64,000 nucleotides of DNA from Prostheceraeus crozeri (GCA_907163375.1 CAJQUW010010372.1:136501-200500); one strand, 5' to 3'. Counted from the first letter of the stretch, positions 9,105-20,930 are shown. Notes: a model not told the origin generated them from the sequence alone. Numbers and translations: made by a program.

Positions 9105-12100
9105 TGGTAAGTTGAAGATTTCCTCACTTATCTCCCTAAAACGTTTGGCTAATAGCATCTTTCTCAATTACAGGCATCTACTTCATCATCAAAGCGCTCC
9201 CTTCTCGAGGAAGCTTTACAACTGTTGAGTGAAGGTAGGTTGCAAAAATAAACAATGACTTTAATAGAGATGATAGAATGATTTCTCTCTCAGGTGATGC
9301 TAGTTCCAGCTCAAGCGGCCAGTCGCGGCAATCTAATGAGCGGGAATGTGCTGATTGTGGGCATATCTTTACGAGGAAGCGTGATCTCATCCGACACATC
9401 AGACAACGTGTGTGTCAACCCAAACCATCATCAATCTCCCGAGGTGAGGATGACTCTATTCAAGATTTCCAATCTTTTGAATAGTTATAGCAACAGCACC
9501 TCCTCTATTCGACTAACTGAAGTATCGCTCAATAATGTAGTGAGAAATTACCATATGGAATCCTCAGAAACTACTGCTGATTTTCCGGAGTGGTTCCATC
9601 AAAATTCAACATTGATAGACGCGCTCTTTCATAATTTAGAGCAGTTTAGAATAAAAGCGCTCATCTACCTTAAAATGAAATATGTTAAAGCTGATTATCA
9701 TACTGTTGAAATAGTACAGAGGTTGGTGTTTTACATACCCTCCTCTCCTGCTACAGAGGTAGTCGATAAAGAAGCTTGGTTAAATTTTCACATCCAAGGA
9801 CTAAAATAAAATATTGATAAATTCAACGAGCGCGATAGTGGTCTAATTTTTGATGGCATAGAATCTGCCAAGTTTAAAATTACTCTATTATAAAATTACC
9901 GTGGTCGAGGCTCCTTCAATCTTCCAAAAACGTTAAGAGCCAAGAATGCAGTCATTTCTGTTGATTGTGAATCACAGTATTTTAAGTACGCTGTATTATC
10001 TATTTTCCACTATCATGATATACAGAACAACCGTTTCCGTAGAAGCAAATATCATGAATGGGAGAATGAATTGAAGTTTGATGACTGCAATAGCGAATGA
10101 CATGAAGTTTAAAGATATAGAGAAATTTGAAAAATAAAATGGAATGAAAATAGTTGTTCACATCTGGCAAGAAGGGCTTAAGGGTGTGCGTTACAACAGC
10201 CGTTCATCAACTTATGATCGGGTAGTCAATCTCCTGCTAGTATATCAAAATGATAGTGAAAATTGGCATTACTGTGGTATTCCTAAAATGACTCGACTAT
10301 ATTCCCACTTAACATCTAGAAGAGGAGAGTATTTCATATATGACCGTTGTATGCGCCCCTTCTGGTCAAAAGAAAAATTTGAAACACATTATAAATGGTG
10401 CAAGCGAGGTAAACTGCAAATAGAATGCATGCCCAAAGATAAAGAGTTTTCATATAGAGAGAAAGGTGATGAATTAAGTCCTCTTCGTGTCATCTATGCT
10501 GACATCGAATGCTATATTGATGATAACACCCATAAAGCGGCAGCCATATCATGTTATGAGGTATGGCATGGTTACTTCAAAAATAAAAATAATAAAATGC
10601 ACGTCTGGCAAGGTGACGATTGTATACATAAATTCTTACAATTCCTCGAAAGCGCTGTCAAATTTCAGCAAAAATATGATAGTGAACTGCAACGCAGATC
10701 ATTGAATATGTCAGCAGATGATCAAGTAAAATTTGAAAGTTGTGAAGCCTGTGCAAGATGTAAAATAAAAGAAGCGTTTGATGAAGATAAAATCAAGAAA
10801 GTGCGCGACCATGATCACATCACTGGTAAATTTAGAAACGCGCTATGTACAAGATGTAATTTTTCACTGAGACTGAAACGGCGCACTCAACCCGTTATTT
10901 TTCATAACTTCAAAGGTTATGACAGTCATATGATAATAAAAGGGGTTATGAAAAATGAAAGAGTGGAAGTTAAGTGTAATAGCTCAAACGAGAGAAAAGT
11001 TCATGGCCATGACACCAAAAGTAGCAGTTGACAAACCTAAAGAAAGTAAGACTGTATATTTTGATATAAAATTTTTAGATTCCTATCAATTCATGGCTTC
11101 ATCACTAGCATCTCTCGTTCAAAATCTTAAGTCTCTTCCACTAACTCAAAATTTGAAGAAACAATATTCTAACTTGACAGATGAAGTCATCACACGCAAA
11201 GGAGTGTTTCCATATGCATACTTTGATAACATTTCTAAACTTAGTGGGACTTCTCTTCCATCAATAGACAAATTTAAAAATGATTTGACTGGTGTAGAAT
11301 GCAAGGTAGAAGATTACAATCATACTGAAGTTGCATGGACAAAATTTGCCTGTCAAACGTTTAGCGATTATATGATCGCCTATCTAAAATTAGATGTATT
11401 TTTGCTGGCTGATGTATTTCAGGAGTTTCGACGAGTGGCATTAGAAGAAGATAAATTAGATCCTGTTCACTTTGTCAGTCTTCCAGCCATGTCATTCCAG
11501 TCTGCTTTTAAAATGACTGGAGAAACCATCCATCTTTTGCAAGATCCAGAGATATACAATTTATTTTAACGAGGAATTCGCGGTGGTCTTACATTTGTAA
11601 ATAGGCATCAAATAAAATCAAAAATGGTAGATGATGATGAGATTCATCTTAAGTACCATGACCAGAATAATTTATATAATAGTTCACTGTCCAAACCTCT
11701 ACCTCACTCTGAGTCTAGCTGGTTGGGTGATAACGAAATTCAGCATTTCTCCAACCCTTCAAACATACTAGCTATTCCAGATAATGGTTATTGGGGATAT
11801 TATTTTGAGATAGATCTTATATATCCAAATAGTATTGAAAATAAAACTGTGGATTTTACACTTGCATCCGAATCAGGCGAACTGACTGAAGATATGTTTT
11901 CGGACTTTATGAAACAATTTCATAAAGATTTAGAAGGGAGCGGACAGCCCAAGTATAAGCCTTGCCGTAAACTTTTGCTTACTCAATTTGATAAAGAAAA
12001 TTATTTAGTCCACTTCTCTATCTTAAAATTGTATTTAGAAATGGGGATGATTTTAAAAACAGTTCACCGCATTATCAAATTTAGACAGAAAGCCTTTCTG

Positions 12101-13002
12101 AAACCTTATATTGATAGTAACAGCCAGAGACGTGCATTAGCCCAAAATAATTTTGAAAAGGATTTCTATAAATATAAGAATAATAGTCTCTTTGGTAAGA
12201 CGATGGAGGACGTTAGAAAGCGTATTAACTATGAACTTGTGAATCATAACGATAAATTTCAAAAGTTAGCGACATCACCTCTCTTTTTTGATAGAGATAT
12301 TATAGATGATGAGTTGGTTGGTGTTAAAATGATAAAATCAGAAGTAGAGTTGTGCAAGCCCATCTACATTGGACAAGCTGTGTTAGATTATTCCAAGCTT
12401 GAAATGCATCAACTCTTCTACAGAATATTAAAACCATGCCCTAAATTAAAGACGTACGTTTGCTGGGCGGTGATGCCGACAGTTTCTTTTTAAGTATCGC
12501 TGCTCAGAAAGAGTTAAATTTCAATGAAATAGGAAAATCTTTAGAAAAATATTTTGATACATCAAATTATCCTACATATCATCCACTATACTCTACTAAA
12601 AATAAAGCAATATCAGGATGCTTTAAAGATGAAATGGTAGGAAAGGAAATTAAGGAAATGATTCTTCTTCGTCCTAAAATGTATTCTGTGAAACCAAAAG
12701 ACTCCAGTAACAGTATTAAGCGCGCAAAAAGCATATCTAAATCGATTGTTGTAAATATGAAACATAGGGCTTATAAGATGGCCTACATAAATAAGAACAT
12801 GACGTTTGTCAACATGACCATCTTAAAATCAAAGACACATGAGGTAAAAACTCATACATTTTGGAAGCGAGCACTTTCAGCGCGGGAGGATAGGAGGTGT
12901 TGGATAGGACATAACATATCTCTTCCACATGGACATCCTGACACAAACATATCACCACCCAAAGGAATTAAACTCGCACTACCACATTCAGGAGATGTGT
13001 AA
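9105..13002 (+). pseudogene. POLB: Protein-primed DNA polymerase B of Polinton 1, spliced and decayed
   Basis: Exon 1 ends with the ATG (9105-9107) itself. Intron 1 is 9108-9173, exon 2 is 9174-9234, intron 2 is 9235-9293 and exon 3 runs on; all junctions are GT-AG and in frame. N-terminal: a C2HC finger (CADCGHIFTRKRDLIRH). Middle: exonuclease motif IYADIECY at about 10500, an HNH-like DHDHITGKFRNALC block, then FHNFKGYDSH. C-terminal: palm motif A YHDQNNLY near 11645, motif B NNSLFGK near 12180 and motif C GDADS near 12470 (the usual DTDS is altered). Breaks are frameshifts near 9476, 10095, 10960 and 12460, and stops at 9807, 9891, 10135 and 11567. The enzyme would copy the linear element from a terminal protein primer. 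AATAAA follows at 13175. Confidence 0.92.
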
Positions 13003-13194
13003 ATAGATTCATTCTTAAATCAGTATTTTTATGATCTTTTTTGTTGATATTCATTTGCTGCTTTATGTATCGCTTTAGATTGCACTTTCTTGTGAATATA
13101 TGCCTACAGTCAGTTCATTCCCACTATATATGTGAAAAGACTTTCCCACTTTGTCATACATATCTTTTTATTTCAATAAAATTTTACAATGACC

Positions 13195-14709
13195 TTACTT
13201 TGTTTTCCGAAACACTGAAGTTATGAGGGATTTAGTATCTTTAACATGAATGCACTCATGTAAAACGTTTGTAATTTTGAGAGAAACAGACGGGATAGTT
13301 TGTTTGATAACAGGATGGTAGAAAATAGGCTTAAACATCTTTTCAACGATTCCATAGGAAGCGTCTTTATCATGAATGAAATTACGTAAAATGTATTCTT
13401 TTTTCTTACCAACAGAAAAAGGTGAAATCAGATCACTTTGAATGTAGAGATGTTGTTCATGCTTATCAAGTGTCATTGGTATTCCTACACCAATCGTGTA
13501 TGAAGTAGCAAACTTATCTTGTAGCAATGAAAAGCCAAAGAGTTTTTTCAAATTGTTACTCAATTGACATTGAATGTGATCACCCAGCTTCAGAACAGCA
13601 CTTTGATTTTTAATTGAAAACGAAATGTGATGTGCCTTTGCATCATATCTACTTTTCAACACTTAATTCAACTTATATTGTATACATGGATTTATGACAC
13701 GAATGAAGTGTTCAACTGTATTGTATAGACGCGGCATTATATTGATACTTTAGTTTCTTGATAAGATTGGTAAATTTTCTTGATGCGATCACCATAGATG
13801 TCCACCCACCATTCATCATTAACTGAATCAGCTTTAGTGTGATATTCATGAGAAGCATAAACCAAACCGCTTCCAATAATAGGCGATACATGTCTTACAA
13901 AATGATTCAAGGTTGGAGAGAAATAAACTGTAAGTTTGTCATTATATTTCTGAATAACCAACTTATCCTTCTCAGCCATGACTTTCTCTCCATACTTCTT
14001 ACCCACAGTCTCATTCCATCGTTTTACTAAGTCAATAAGTGTCAAAGGCTTGACACCACGCTTTTTCAAAATGATGCGTTCTTCACATTCTACAACATCT
14101 TCATCAAATATTTTAAATTTATAATGAAATTTGTTTCTTCGGTTTGAATAGATTTTTGTAACATTTCAATAGCCATTGATGTCAGATGCAGACTGTGTCC
14201 AAAACCGAGATGTGGATAGAATTCATTATGCAAATTCAATGTAAGCCCTTTCGTATAAGAGTGAAAACGATAGAAGTGTCTCCCGTGCCATTCATAGATA
14301 GTAAACTCAAACTTTCTGACCCTTATTTTTCATAATAGAAGCATTGCCACGATTGAATGCCTTAATGATTTTATCTTCATCTCATGATCCAAAATAATCT
14401 GATTCTAACTGATTCCATTGATAATTCCACTTTCAATCTGATGTTAAATTGTATGGAAACTTGAATGCATTATTCATCGTTATTCCATCACGGGTACGAG
14501 GAGTCAATACCATTTCTTTCAATTCATTCACATTCTGAATATTGCTATCATAACAAATGCTGGAAACACCTACTTCCCATTCACCTTCTAGAAGTAATGG
14601 ACGATTCAATTCTACTCAATAGTCTGATGGTATAATTATTGGGAAATTTATTCATAGAAGCATTACTGGGTAAGTAAATTAGAAACGAATCCTTATTTTC
14701 ATTTTCCAT
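13195..14709 (-). pseudogene. Minor-capsid-type structural protein B of Polinton 1
   Basis: The ATG is at 14709. The N-terminus reads LIYLPSNASMNKFPNN, followed after a frameshift by LLLEGEWEVGVSSICYD. This is the characteristic opening of the Polinton minor capsid family, in which a Leu-Pro-Ser-Asn stretch precedes a WEVG motif. The C-terminal part contains HLYIQSDLISPFSVG and the end of a beta-rich domain. Several frameshifts and stops interrupt it (for example around 14620, 14440, 14330 and 13737). It is a paralogue of the adjacent gene at 14749-16112 and is separated from it by about 40 bp. Together they probably formed penton or other minor capsid parts. It converges on polymerase B, with polyadenylation signals for both strands around 13165-13180. 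Confidence 0.72.
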
Positions 14710-14748
14710 ATCATTCACATTGGAAACATATATTTCCACACTTTTGCA

Positions 14749-16112
14749 TTAATGCTTCATTCGAAAATGGAGTGTGATACTTGTCACAGCATCTTTATGA
14801 AAAGGAATCAACGCACCAGTATCGTCATAAATTGCAATATCAATTTGAGGTATATAGTTTGATTTCAAGTTTGTATAATGCACTTTCTGAAAAGTATGCT
14901 CAGATAGAAGTGGAGCTTCAACATCTCCCACACGTACATCTTCACCAATACTGGAATATATCTAATAAAATAGTTAATACGACGCGATAACGATATGCTC
15001 GCGCTAGCTTTTGTTACAGTACTACCTTCATAAGTATTTTGATCAAATCCCAAAATGTCCATTAGGGTATTGTCCATAATCAGCTCAATATTTTTCCCAC
15101 TTACACCAAGACACTGAACATCTTCTTTTTCAGAAAAAGAAATATGCTGTTCATTAATCAGTTCATTCTAATTTGTAGCCAATTTCACTGAAGTGATAAT
15201 GCGAGGTGTCAACACTCTTGTTTTATGTAAGATATCACCTAAAGGATCTATACACTTTCTGTATAAAGATACGGACTATTCTGTATCAAATTGATTTGAA
15301 CTATTACGTCCCAGATAGCGCATATTAAATTTTCCATGAACAGCTGCAGAACGATGTCGTAAGAACTGATGAAAATTTTCTGAACAAACCAATACTAGAT
15401 CATCATCCTCTAGTTTATTGATTGCGATATTACTAGACCCTTTGTTGCAAGTTAATGTTGCCACTTGTTCACCATCTACTCGAAGGAGATAATTAAATTT
15501 ATTCAATAATGCTTCAGGAGTCATGTTCGTCTTTCTTGCTTTAATCACAATCTTCTTCACCAACGTCTTTTCATTTTTCGGAATAAGATGCACATAATAG
15601 GCTTTGTCTTTATAAATTAAATTTTTGCCACCTGTTGGATAGTAATTAGCTTTATAATTATCATAGCTTGTCAAGGCGCTAGCAAAGTAACCTAAATCAT
15701 TTCTTAAACTCGGACTCAAAGCAACAATCCAATCTTTATCAACTGCATGATACATATGATCATATTCACTATTGTGGGGAGTAAACTCGACAATGTGTCT
15801 ACATGCTTTATTCAGGAAATCAAATGCGAATTTTTTACATGTTGAGAAATCTTTCTTCGGCCATTTCGGAATGTCAACTCGACATCCCTCTTCACACTGA
15901 TAGGCATCTGTACGTCTCATATTAATAGTCATCACTTCATGATCCAAAGTATAGACATAGTTACTGTGAACAATTTGGGTGACGCCTACTTCCCACTTCC
16001 CATTCAGCTGTTGTGTATTATCAATCGGAGTAGAAAAGATAGCAGCTCGATTGCCAACATATCTATTTGTTGCCACATTGCTAAGCAATACATGATAGAA
16101 TGACATTTTCAT
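14749..16112 (-). pseudogene. Minor-capsid-type structural protein A of Polinton 1
   Basis: It starts at 16112 with SFYHVLLSNVATNRYVGN and a GKWEVGVTQIVHSNYVYT segment, the Polinton minor capsid opening. The C-terminus reads IDIAIYDDTGALIPFHKD followed by ITLHFR, again typical. The first 278 codons are open. Two in-frame stops (near 15276 and 15170) and one frameshift (near 14935) then break it. The full length would be about 450 codons, normal for the family. The same C-terminal pattern appears in the Polinton 2 gene at 38688-39490, so the two elements share this protein. It is divergent from the small gene at 16149. Confidence 0.8.
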
Positions 16113-16148
16113 TTCGGTGATCTATACATTACCAATTTCCATAACATC

Positions 16149-16346
16149 ATGAAGACTTGGATTTTGGACTCTCTACAATATATTAAAGTTGATCGCGATG
16201 GAAATGTTCATTTCAAGAATTCTTAGGGAAATACATCGAAAGGAATTATATTAACATGGCGACAATTATTCAATCTTAATGATATCATGAGGGATTTTGA
16301 ATATTTTAATACGTTGAAATTCATCTCCTTGGGTAATCAAGCTTGA
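16149..16346 (+). pseudogene. Small gene, decayed tandem copy (PC4-like fold suspected)
   Basis: This ATG-initiated frame is broken by a TAG at 16224 and then continues to TGA 16344-16346. Its product is clearly paralogous to the C-terminal 55 residues of the next gene: both begin MKTW, contain an LQY(I/V)..D...NV.F segment and share an IM.D(F/L) ending. The order of beta-strands followed by a final helix resembles the PC4 single-stranded DNA-binding fold, but this is pattern recognition only. It is divergent from the minor capsid gene. Confidence 0.4.
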
Positions 16347-16399
16347 CTTCAACATCACAGAAATGAAATTCAAATCTATCATTCTCATCTCTCTATCTA

Positions 16400-16455
16400 T
16401 TTCTCATTTCGCAAATGTAATTGGGAAAAGTATAAAAGATGTGTACATCGCTGCA
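16400..16455 (+). promoter_or_regulatory. TATA promoter, copy 1 of a duplicated pair
   Basis: GTATAAAAG at about 16429-16437 is followed 14 nt later by CATCGCTGCA and an ATG at 16456. The 85-bp segment upstream is similar to that at 16755-16840, so the promoter was duplicated along with the gene cluster. Confidence 0.6.
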
Positions 16456-16710
16456 ATGTCATTCATTCGACGCGACTTCATCGCATTGCTACGCAAATCT
16501 TATTCAGACACCATTTTCAACACAATGTCACACTCCATCATGAAGACTTGGAAATTGGATTTCCTACAATATGTTGAGATTGATCATGAACGAAACGTAT
16601 GTTTCACAGATTATACTGGAAATTTAAGAAGGGTATTTGCTTTATCAAATCGACATTTTCAGTCTCTAAACCATATTATGAAGGACTTGAAATACTTCTG
16701 TATGGAATAA
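16456..16710 (+). CDS. Small protein, PC4-like fold suspected (84 aa)
   Basis: An ATG further upstream (16363) is in frame, but a TATA box lies between the two, so 16456 is chosen. The protein starts SFIRRDFIALLRKS. It then has the paralogous block beginning MKTWKLDFLQYVEIDHE and ending SLNHIMKDLKYFCME. It is intact. The block would fit four beta-strands and a terminal helix as in the PC4/p15 family of single-stranded DNA-binding coactivators. This cannot be confirmed without a profile search. Its neighbours are a decayed copy at 16149 and the TBP-like gene at 16864. Confidence 0.5.
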   Translation: MSFIRRDFIALLRKSYSDTIFNTMSHSIMKTWKLDFLQYVEIDHERNVCFTDYTGNLRRVFALSNRHFQSLNHIMKDLKYFCME

Positions 16711-16754
16711 CACTCACGCATAGGAAATCGCATATGGCTGCGACTTAAAAACAG

Positions 16755-16863
16755 CGAATTAAAATCCATCATTCACAACGTTCTATCTACTTCACATTTC
16801 ATCAAAGTAGCTGGGAAGAGTATAAAAGGAAGATGCATCGCTCTATTTACTCATTTCTTCATC
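16755..16863 (+). promoter_or_regulatory. TATA promoter, copy 2 of a duplicated pair
   Basis: GTATAAAAGG at about 16830 is followed by GATGCATCGCTC, matching the promoter at 16400-16455. The ATG of the TBP-like gene follows at 16864. Confidence 0.6.
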
Positions 16864-17190
16864 ATGAAACGTCATCGCTACACCATCGTCAACATTATCC
16901 GACGCATCAGACTCTACACGAAAATCGATCTCGCAACATTACATCAACAAATTCCAGACAGCAAGTATTATCCGGGTCGACCGCAAATGTTAGTGGTGAA
17001 GATGAGCAATTTACGGAATCTTCAACTCTTCCCAAATGGAACTGTTCAGATTCTCGGCGCCCTTTCTCATTCATCAGCGCGGCCAATACGCTTAGAGCTG
17101 CAGAAACTACTACGTCGGATATGGAAGAGGGAGAAGTGTGTGATGTCGAATCTGACTGGACAATATGGTGATCTCTACTCAATTGAGTGA
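16864..17190 (+). CDS. TATA-binding-protein-like small protein (108 aa)
   Basis: An intact frame. Residues about 6-85 follow the order of one TBP repeat. A TIVNIIRRIRLYTKIDL strand and helix come first, then a Y(Y)PGRPQMLVVKM strand pair (compare the YNPKRF...I/V.R/K family pattern). Next is LQLFPNGTVQILGA (compare the LIF.SGK...TGA pattern) and a final helix rich in Leu and Arg. One repeat is present, not the two of cellular TBP. If real, it could act as a dimeric TATA-binding factor directing transcription from the element's own TATA promoters, several of which are visible nearby. The similarity is read by eye; a structure prediction would decide. Confidence 0.5.
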   Translation: MKRHRYTIVNIIRRIRLYTKIDLATLHQQIPDSKYYPGRPQMLVVKMSNLRNLQLFPNGTVQILGALSHSSARPIRLELQKLLRRIWKREKCVMSNLTGQYGDLYSIE

Positions 17191-17303
17191 AGATGTATCA
17201 TTTTTAAAGATTCATACCATCCGTTTCAATTTGTGTTATGAACCAGAACTTTTTCCCGCAGCTCTCATTAGTTGCTGGTTACACGATAACTAGCAGTGAA
17301 GAA

Positions 17304-18557
17304 TCACACACGATACTTAGTTATTTCAATACTTGAATCAAAGACTGCATAAATTAATACATTGATCGTCTCCGTTAGCGTTGTTTTGAACTCCAGATCC
17401 AAGCGAATATTTTGAGGAACGTTAGCTTGACGATAAGGCGCACTAATATCGCTGTCGGCAGTCAAATCAAATGCGTAAATAGTATATCCATTTTTAAACT
17501 CTTTCATTGTGAGTCGGTTAGTATCGTCTGTATTGTAAAAGCCAAAGACATTCATGTAATCAACATTACTGCGCAGAAATTGATCCGCAGCAAAATCTGG
17601 TTTGTAGGGTGGACCAGGATGGCTAACACCATTTATACACAAAGCAATTTCACTTAAATTGTTGTGTTTGAAGTTGAAAGGATTCTTCTTGACATTACCA
17701 TTGAATGCATCATTTTCAACCATTGCTACCATGAGGAGCTTTGGCACTTCCGATGGAAAAGACCATCTTTCATAAAACTCTATTGATCTTTAGGAATAGC
17801 AAATGTGAGAAGCTTTGTATGTTGAATGGGATAAATGGCATTGTTGCGGTTTATCCCTCAGCATGTCCTCCAACTACACTTGGATTAGCCACCACTCGAC
17901 GAATGTATACTGTAATATCTTCCACATGAATTCTAAAATTGTCAACTTTAGCAAATGCATTCAGCGCAAATTCAGGCTTATTCAATGTCAGCTTGAGTCG
18001 CATGCTGGTATTACAGAGTAAAAATTTTGACTGTCTGAAGAAGTCTAAATTCAGCGGACCATATAGCTGACATACTCTACTATCTTTAATCATAGCAGAT
18101 CGCTTCACAAAACCAGTGTTTGTCTCACTATCAAATAGTGCTGCTTGATCTCTATACCATCCCATTGCTTCATTTGACTGTTTTGATCTGGTGGATGAAA
18201 CTGTAAAACAGCATTCAAATATGCTTTATAGGGATAATCGCCTTGACCACCTTCCACCTGTTGCTCTCCAATAGTTAGAGAAACATCGCGAAATAATGTA
18301 TCCAGCGGTAAATTGTTCAGACCAACTTTATGTGCAGCATCGATGTTAGAACCATGTGCTTGCTGAATTCTGAACCGCACATCAACCATCGCATAACTTA
18401 AATCAATGTAGTCATCACTAGCGCCAGGAATGACAAATTCAATTGGGCCAGTATTCTCAGCAGTTCGAGGATGATAATCTACAATGCTTGAACTAAGAAT
18501 ATATGTCTGCATTGCTTGTTGATCAAACAAAGAAAAGCCTGAAGTTTTGCACTCCAT
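17304..18557 (-). pseudogene. MCP: Major capsid protein of Polinton 1 (double jelly roll)
   Basis: The ATG is at 18557. The N-terminal part includes PIEFVIPGASDDYIDLS and RDVSLTIGEQQVEGG. The middle has KSKFLL/LNKPEF-type strands. The C-terminal part has NAFNG-like DAFNGNVKKNPFNFKHNN, then NGYTIYAFDLTADSD and a closing VLIYAVFDSSIEI strand. This is the signature of the Polinton/adintovirus major capsid protein, which would form the hexagonal capsomers of a virion. Three frames must be read (breaks near 18150 and between 17851 and 17750), so it is not functional. It begins 2 bp after the stop of the basic protein gene at 18560-19023, consistent with a packed late gene block. Confidence 0.88.
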
Positions 18558-18559
18558 GA

Positions 18560-19023
18560 TTAGAATTTATGACAGCGTCGTCGTTTAGCACTTGATGAAA
18601 GATTACAGCGCGCGCGACGTTTGCGTGAATGCCTTTTCTTAGTTTTGTCTGAAGTTCGCTTCTTACCACCTCCGCGCTGTTGTCTTTTTCTTCTAACATT
18701 CCTTCGATTAGGTGCTTTCTTTTGCCGAGTAGCATTAAAAGGTAGCTGTAATGTTCTTGAACCACGTTCCTTCCAACGATTTAGTTGAGTACTCTTTACA
18801 TTTTTACCACCGGTAATATCATTAACAACATCACCAGCAAAGCCAACAGCATTATTGAAAAAAGTTCGTTTTAAAGATCTTCCGACAGTAGATAAGAGAG
18901 GTGCTACAGCAGATTTCAGCGCACCAAATATGCTACCTCCACGTTGACGGCGGGTGCCGCTTTTTTTGCACCCACGCCACTCAGATAGGAGGGGCGTGAA
19001 TAAAACGATGCAGTCGTATTCAT
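18560..19023 (-). pseudogene. Basic core-type protein of Polinton 1
   Basis: It starts at 19023 with TASFYSRPSYLSGVG. A run of seven A residues (near 18960) shifts the frame. The continuation begins with an RRQRGGSIFGALKSAV segment and a hydrophobic helix, and contains DVVNDITGGKNVK. It ends in a long Arg/Lys-rich tail (KKRHSRKRRAR). This SFYSRP...GG..G...GGKNVK layout is typical of the small Polinton virion protein compared with adenovirus core or pVI-type proteins. A smaller frame at 18523-18765 is an out-of-frame shadow. It is probably DNA-condensing and capsid-associated. Confidence 0.65.
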
Positions 19024-19063
19024 GACTTAGACCTTGACTTTACAAGTTATATCTTTGCATAAA

Positions 19064-20133
19064 TCACTGACGATCGCGTAGATGAAAGATGTCTGCACGA
19101 CGCATCCAAGAGTTCATACTTGAAGGATAACCGACCCATTTAACTAGACACCTTTCTTCACCTTGTCGTTTCTTACTTCGAGTGATTTTCTCTACTAAAT
19201 ATGTTTCATTTTGAGTGACCAACTCAATCTCATCACGATAAAAGCTACCATCAATTTCCTCATTATCGTTATTTTTCAACTTGCAAGTTGTGGGAGTCTT
19301 TTTTATTGGTACTTGAAACTGTGAAAATCTCTTCTGTCCAATTCGGGAGATAACCTTTGGCAAAAACACTCAACTTTTGATATGCGAACTTTATCACCTA
19401 TTTTAACATAACTTTTTGCATTATTACGCTTGCGTTGGAATGTTTCACGCACTCTATCTACGTTCTCAGCATTCACATCCGCTGGTCTGAGTCAAATAGA
19501 ACGACGAATAGAGTGATCGTAGGCATAAAGCGTATCTTGTAGAACCTTTGTCCAATTTTGTGTTAAGTTGGCAGTAAAATGTCGCCACAAGCGATTTTTT
19601 AATGTGCGATTAAAACGTTCAACTAGTGCAGCCTCATATGAACTTTTAACACTAAAAAACTCAATATCATATCTCTCAAATAATCTTCCCACATGCTGAT
19701 TTTCGAACTCTTTTCCTTGATCACTCTGAATTCTCTTTGGAATACGACCCTCTCGGAAAATTGACTGGAATGCCTTTGCTACTCGTTTACCTTCTTTACT
19801 TTTTAAAGGTTGAGCGAGAAACTATCAATTACGGTTAAGATAAAACTGTGCCCCGAGTTGTTTTGAAATAGCAGCAACGTCACAAAAATCTGCTTGCCAC
19901 TGTTCATCAATGTCATGAGCAATATAATGACGGGTCCGGTACTTCTTTTTCGCTTGTTTGTGGAGTGTATATGTAGCTTGACCCTTTAACCATTGTTTAA
20001 CTTGTGAGTGTGGAAGACCGCTCGCTTTTGACAACTTCTTTATAGATGCAAATCCTGCAGGATGTTTTATATCATAATATATTGACTTTAAAAGTTCATC
20101 CGATGACGACTGACTCTTCCTCCTTCTTCTCAT
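19064..20133 (-). pseudogene. INT: Retrovirus-like integrase of Polinton 1 with chromodomain
   Basis: The ATG is at 20133, followed by an RRRRKSQ basic start. The N-terminal helix-turn-helix-like region reads GFASIKKLSKASGLPHSQVK. The rve core shows the three acidic residues: ADFCDV, QSDQGKEF and ALVERFNRTLK, with about 33 residues between the last two. The C-terminus has a chromodomain (a VEKIT start, then CLVKWVGYPSSMNSW), which would target insertion to particular chromatin. A deletion removes residues after the first Asp (near 19820), and stops or frameshifts occur near 19825, 19492 and 19369. It overlaps the Cys-rich gene by 38 bp. Confidence 0.88.
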
Positions 20134-20299
20134 GTTTTTGCTTTCTTACCTTTTTGCATTTACAGCAACCACAGGATTTATGGGATTTACGTTTACATTG
20201 CTTAGGAGTCTCATTGTGAGAGCTGGCACACCAGGTACAAGTTACCGCTACATTTACTTCCGGCGGCTCATTACATGGTAAGCAACACATCTGCTTCAT
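20096..20299 (-). CDS. Small Cys-rich, Lys-rich protein
   Basis: An intact 67-aa frame from an ATG at 20299. It contains CCLPC, CTWC and CGCCKC clusters followed by a Lys-rich tail (KKVRKQKHEKKEEE). The spacing would suit one or two zinc sites. It overlaps the genes on both sides (20271-20930 and the integrase), as is common in compact viral gene blocks. The function is not recognised. Confidence 0.45.
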   Translation of the reverse strand: MKQMCCLPCNEPPEVNVAVTCTWCASSHNETPKQCKRKSHKSCGCCKCKKVRKQKHEKKEEESVVIG

Positions 20300-20930
20300 A
20301 TTGGTAGTCTGAGAACATGTATTTCTTTGAAGGAGTTCTTCTACATCGTTCTCTTCCCCTTGTTTGCTTCATGGTTGTGGGAGGGGATTTAGAAGGTGAT
20401 CTCTTAAACCAATTCCTTGGCATTTTCATTTTACTCTTAACCGGTGAAATAGATGAAGTAGCATCAACTGCTGAAACAGAATCAAGTTCTTTCAATGTTT
20501 CATTATTCAAAGCAAATTTTGGAATATTGTGCTTTTTCAATAGTTTAAGAAAGTAAGAACGGCGCTTTCTGCGTGTTGCATAATGAATCAAGTCTTCACA
20601 ACGTGAAGCGTTAATAATTTCATTATCATCTGAAATGATTTCACCTCTATCATTCACAGTGAGATATGGTTCAATGCTGTTGAAAAGGGACATAGCATGT
20701 GCGCGAGATGCTAAAGATGTAGCAGTCGAAACATAGTCACGCATCTTATTCTTCAAACTTTTTAATTCTTCGACAGTTTCCCATTGTAATAATACAGCAC
20801 GATGTGGATCTTCGATATGTGCATTTTGCTGATAATTTAATTCATTCTCATAAATTTGATTTGCGACAGGTTGTCTTACTGTTTGCATGGTAGTCAATTG
20901 TGCATATTCATCCTGAGGAATAACAACCAT
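20271..20930 (-). CDS. Polinton structural-block protein, about 219 aa
   Basis: The ATG at 20930 is chosen; the frame stays open a little upstream but without an ATG. It begins VVIPQDEYAQLTTMQ, a start I associate with Polinton proteins located beside the integrase and ATPase. The middle is helical (LKSLKNKMRDYVSTATSLASRA). A basic segment, RRKRRSYFLKLLKKHNIPKF, follows, and the C-terminus is Ser/Pro/Lys-rich. It is intact. Its position in the late block suggests a virion or scaffold role; this is inference. Confidence 0.5.
   Translation of the reverse strand: MVVIPQDEYAQLTTMQTVRQPVANQIYENELNYQQNAHIEDPHRAVLLQWETVEELKSLKNKMRDYVSTATSLASRAHAMSLFNSIEPYLTVNDRGEIISDDNEIINASRCEDLIHYATRRKRRSYFLKLLKKHNIPKFALNNETLKELDSVSAVDATSSISPVKSKMKMPRNWFKRSPSKSPPTTMKQTRGRERCRRTPSKKYMFSDYQYEADVLLTM

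Noticed and set aside
18523-18765. 80-codon minus frame over the basic core gene
   Set aside because: It is an out-of-frame shadow; the Arg/Lys-rich frame from 19023 to 18560 is the typical Polinton protein.
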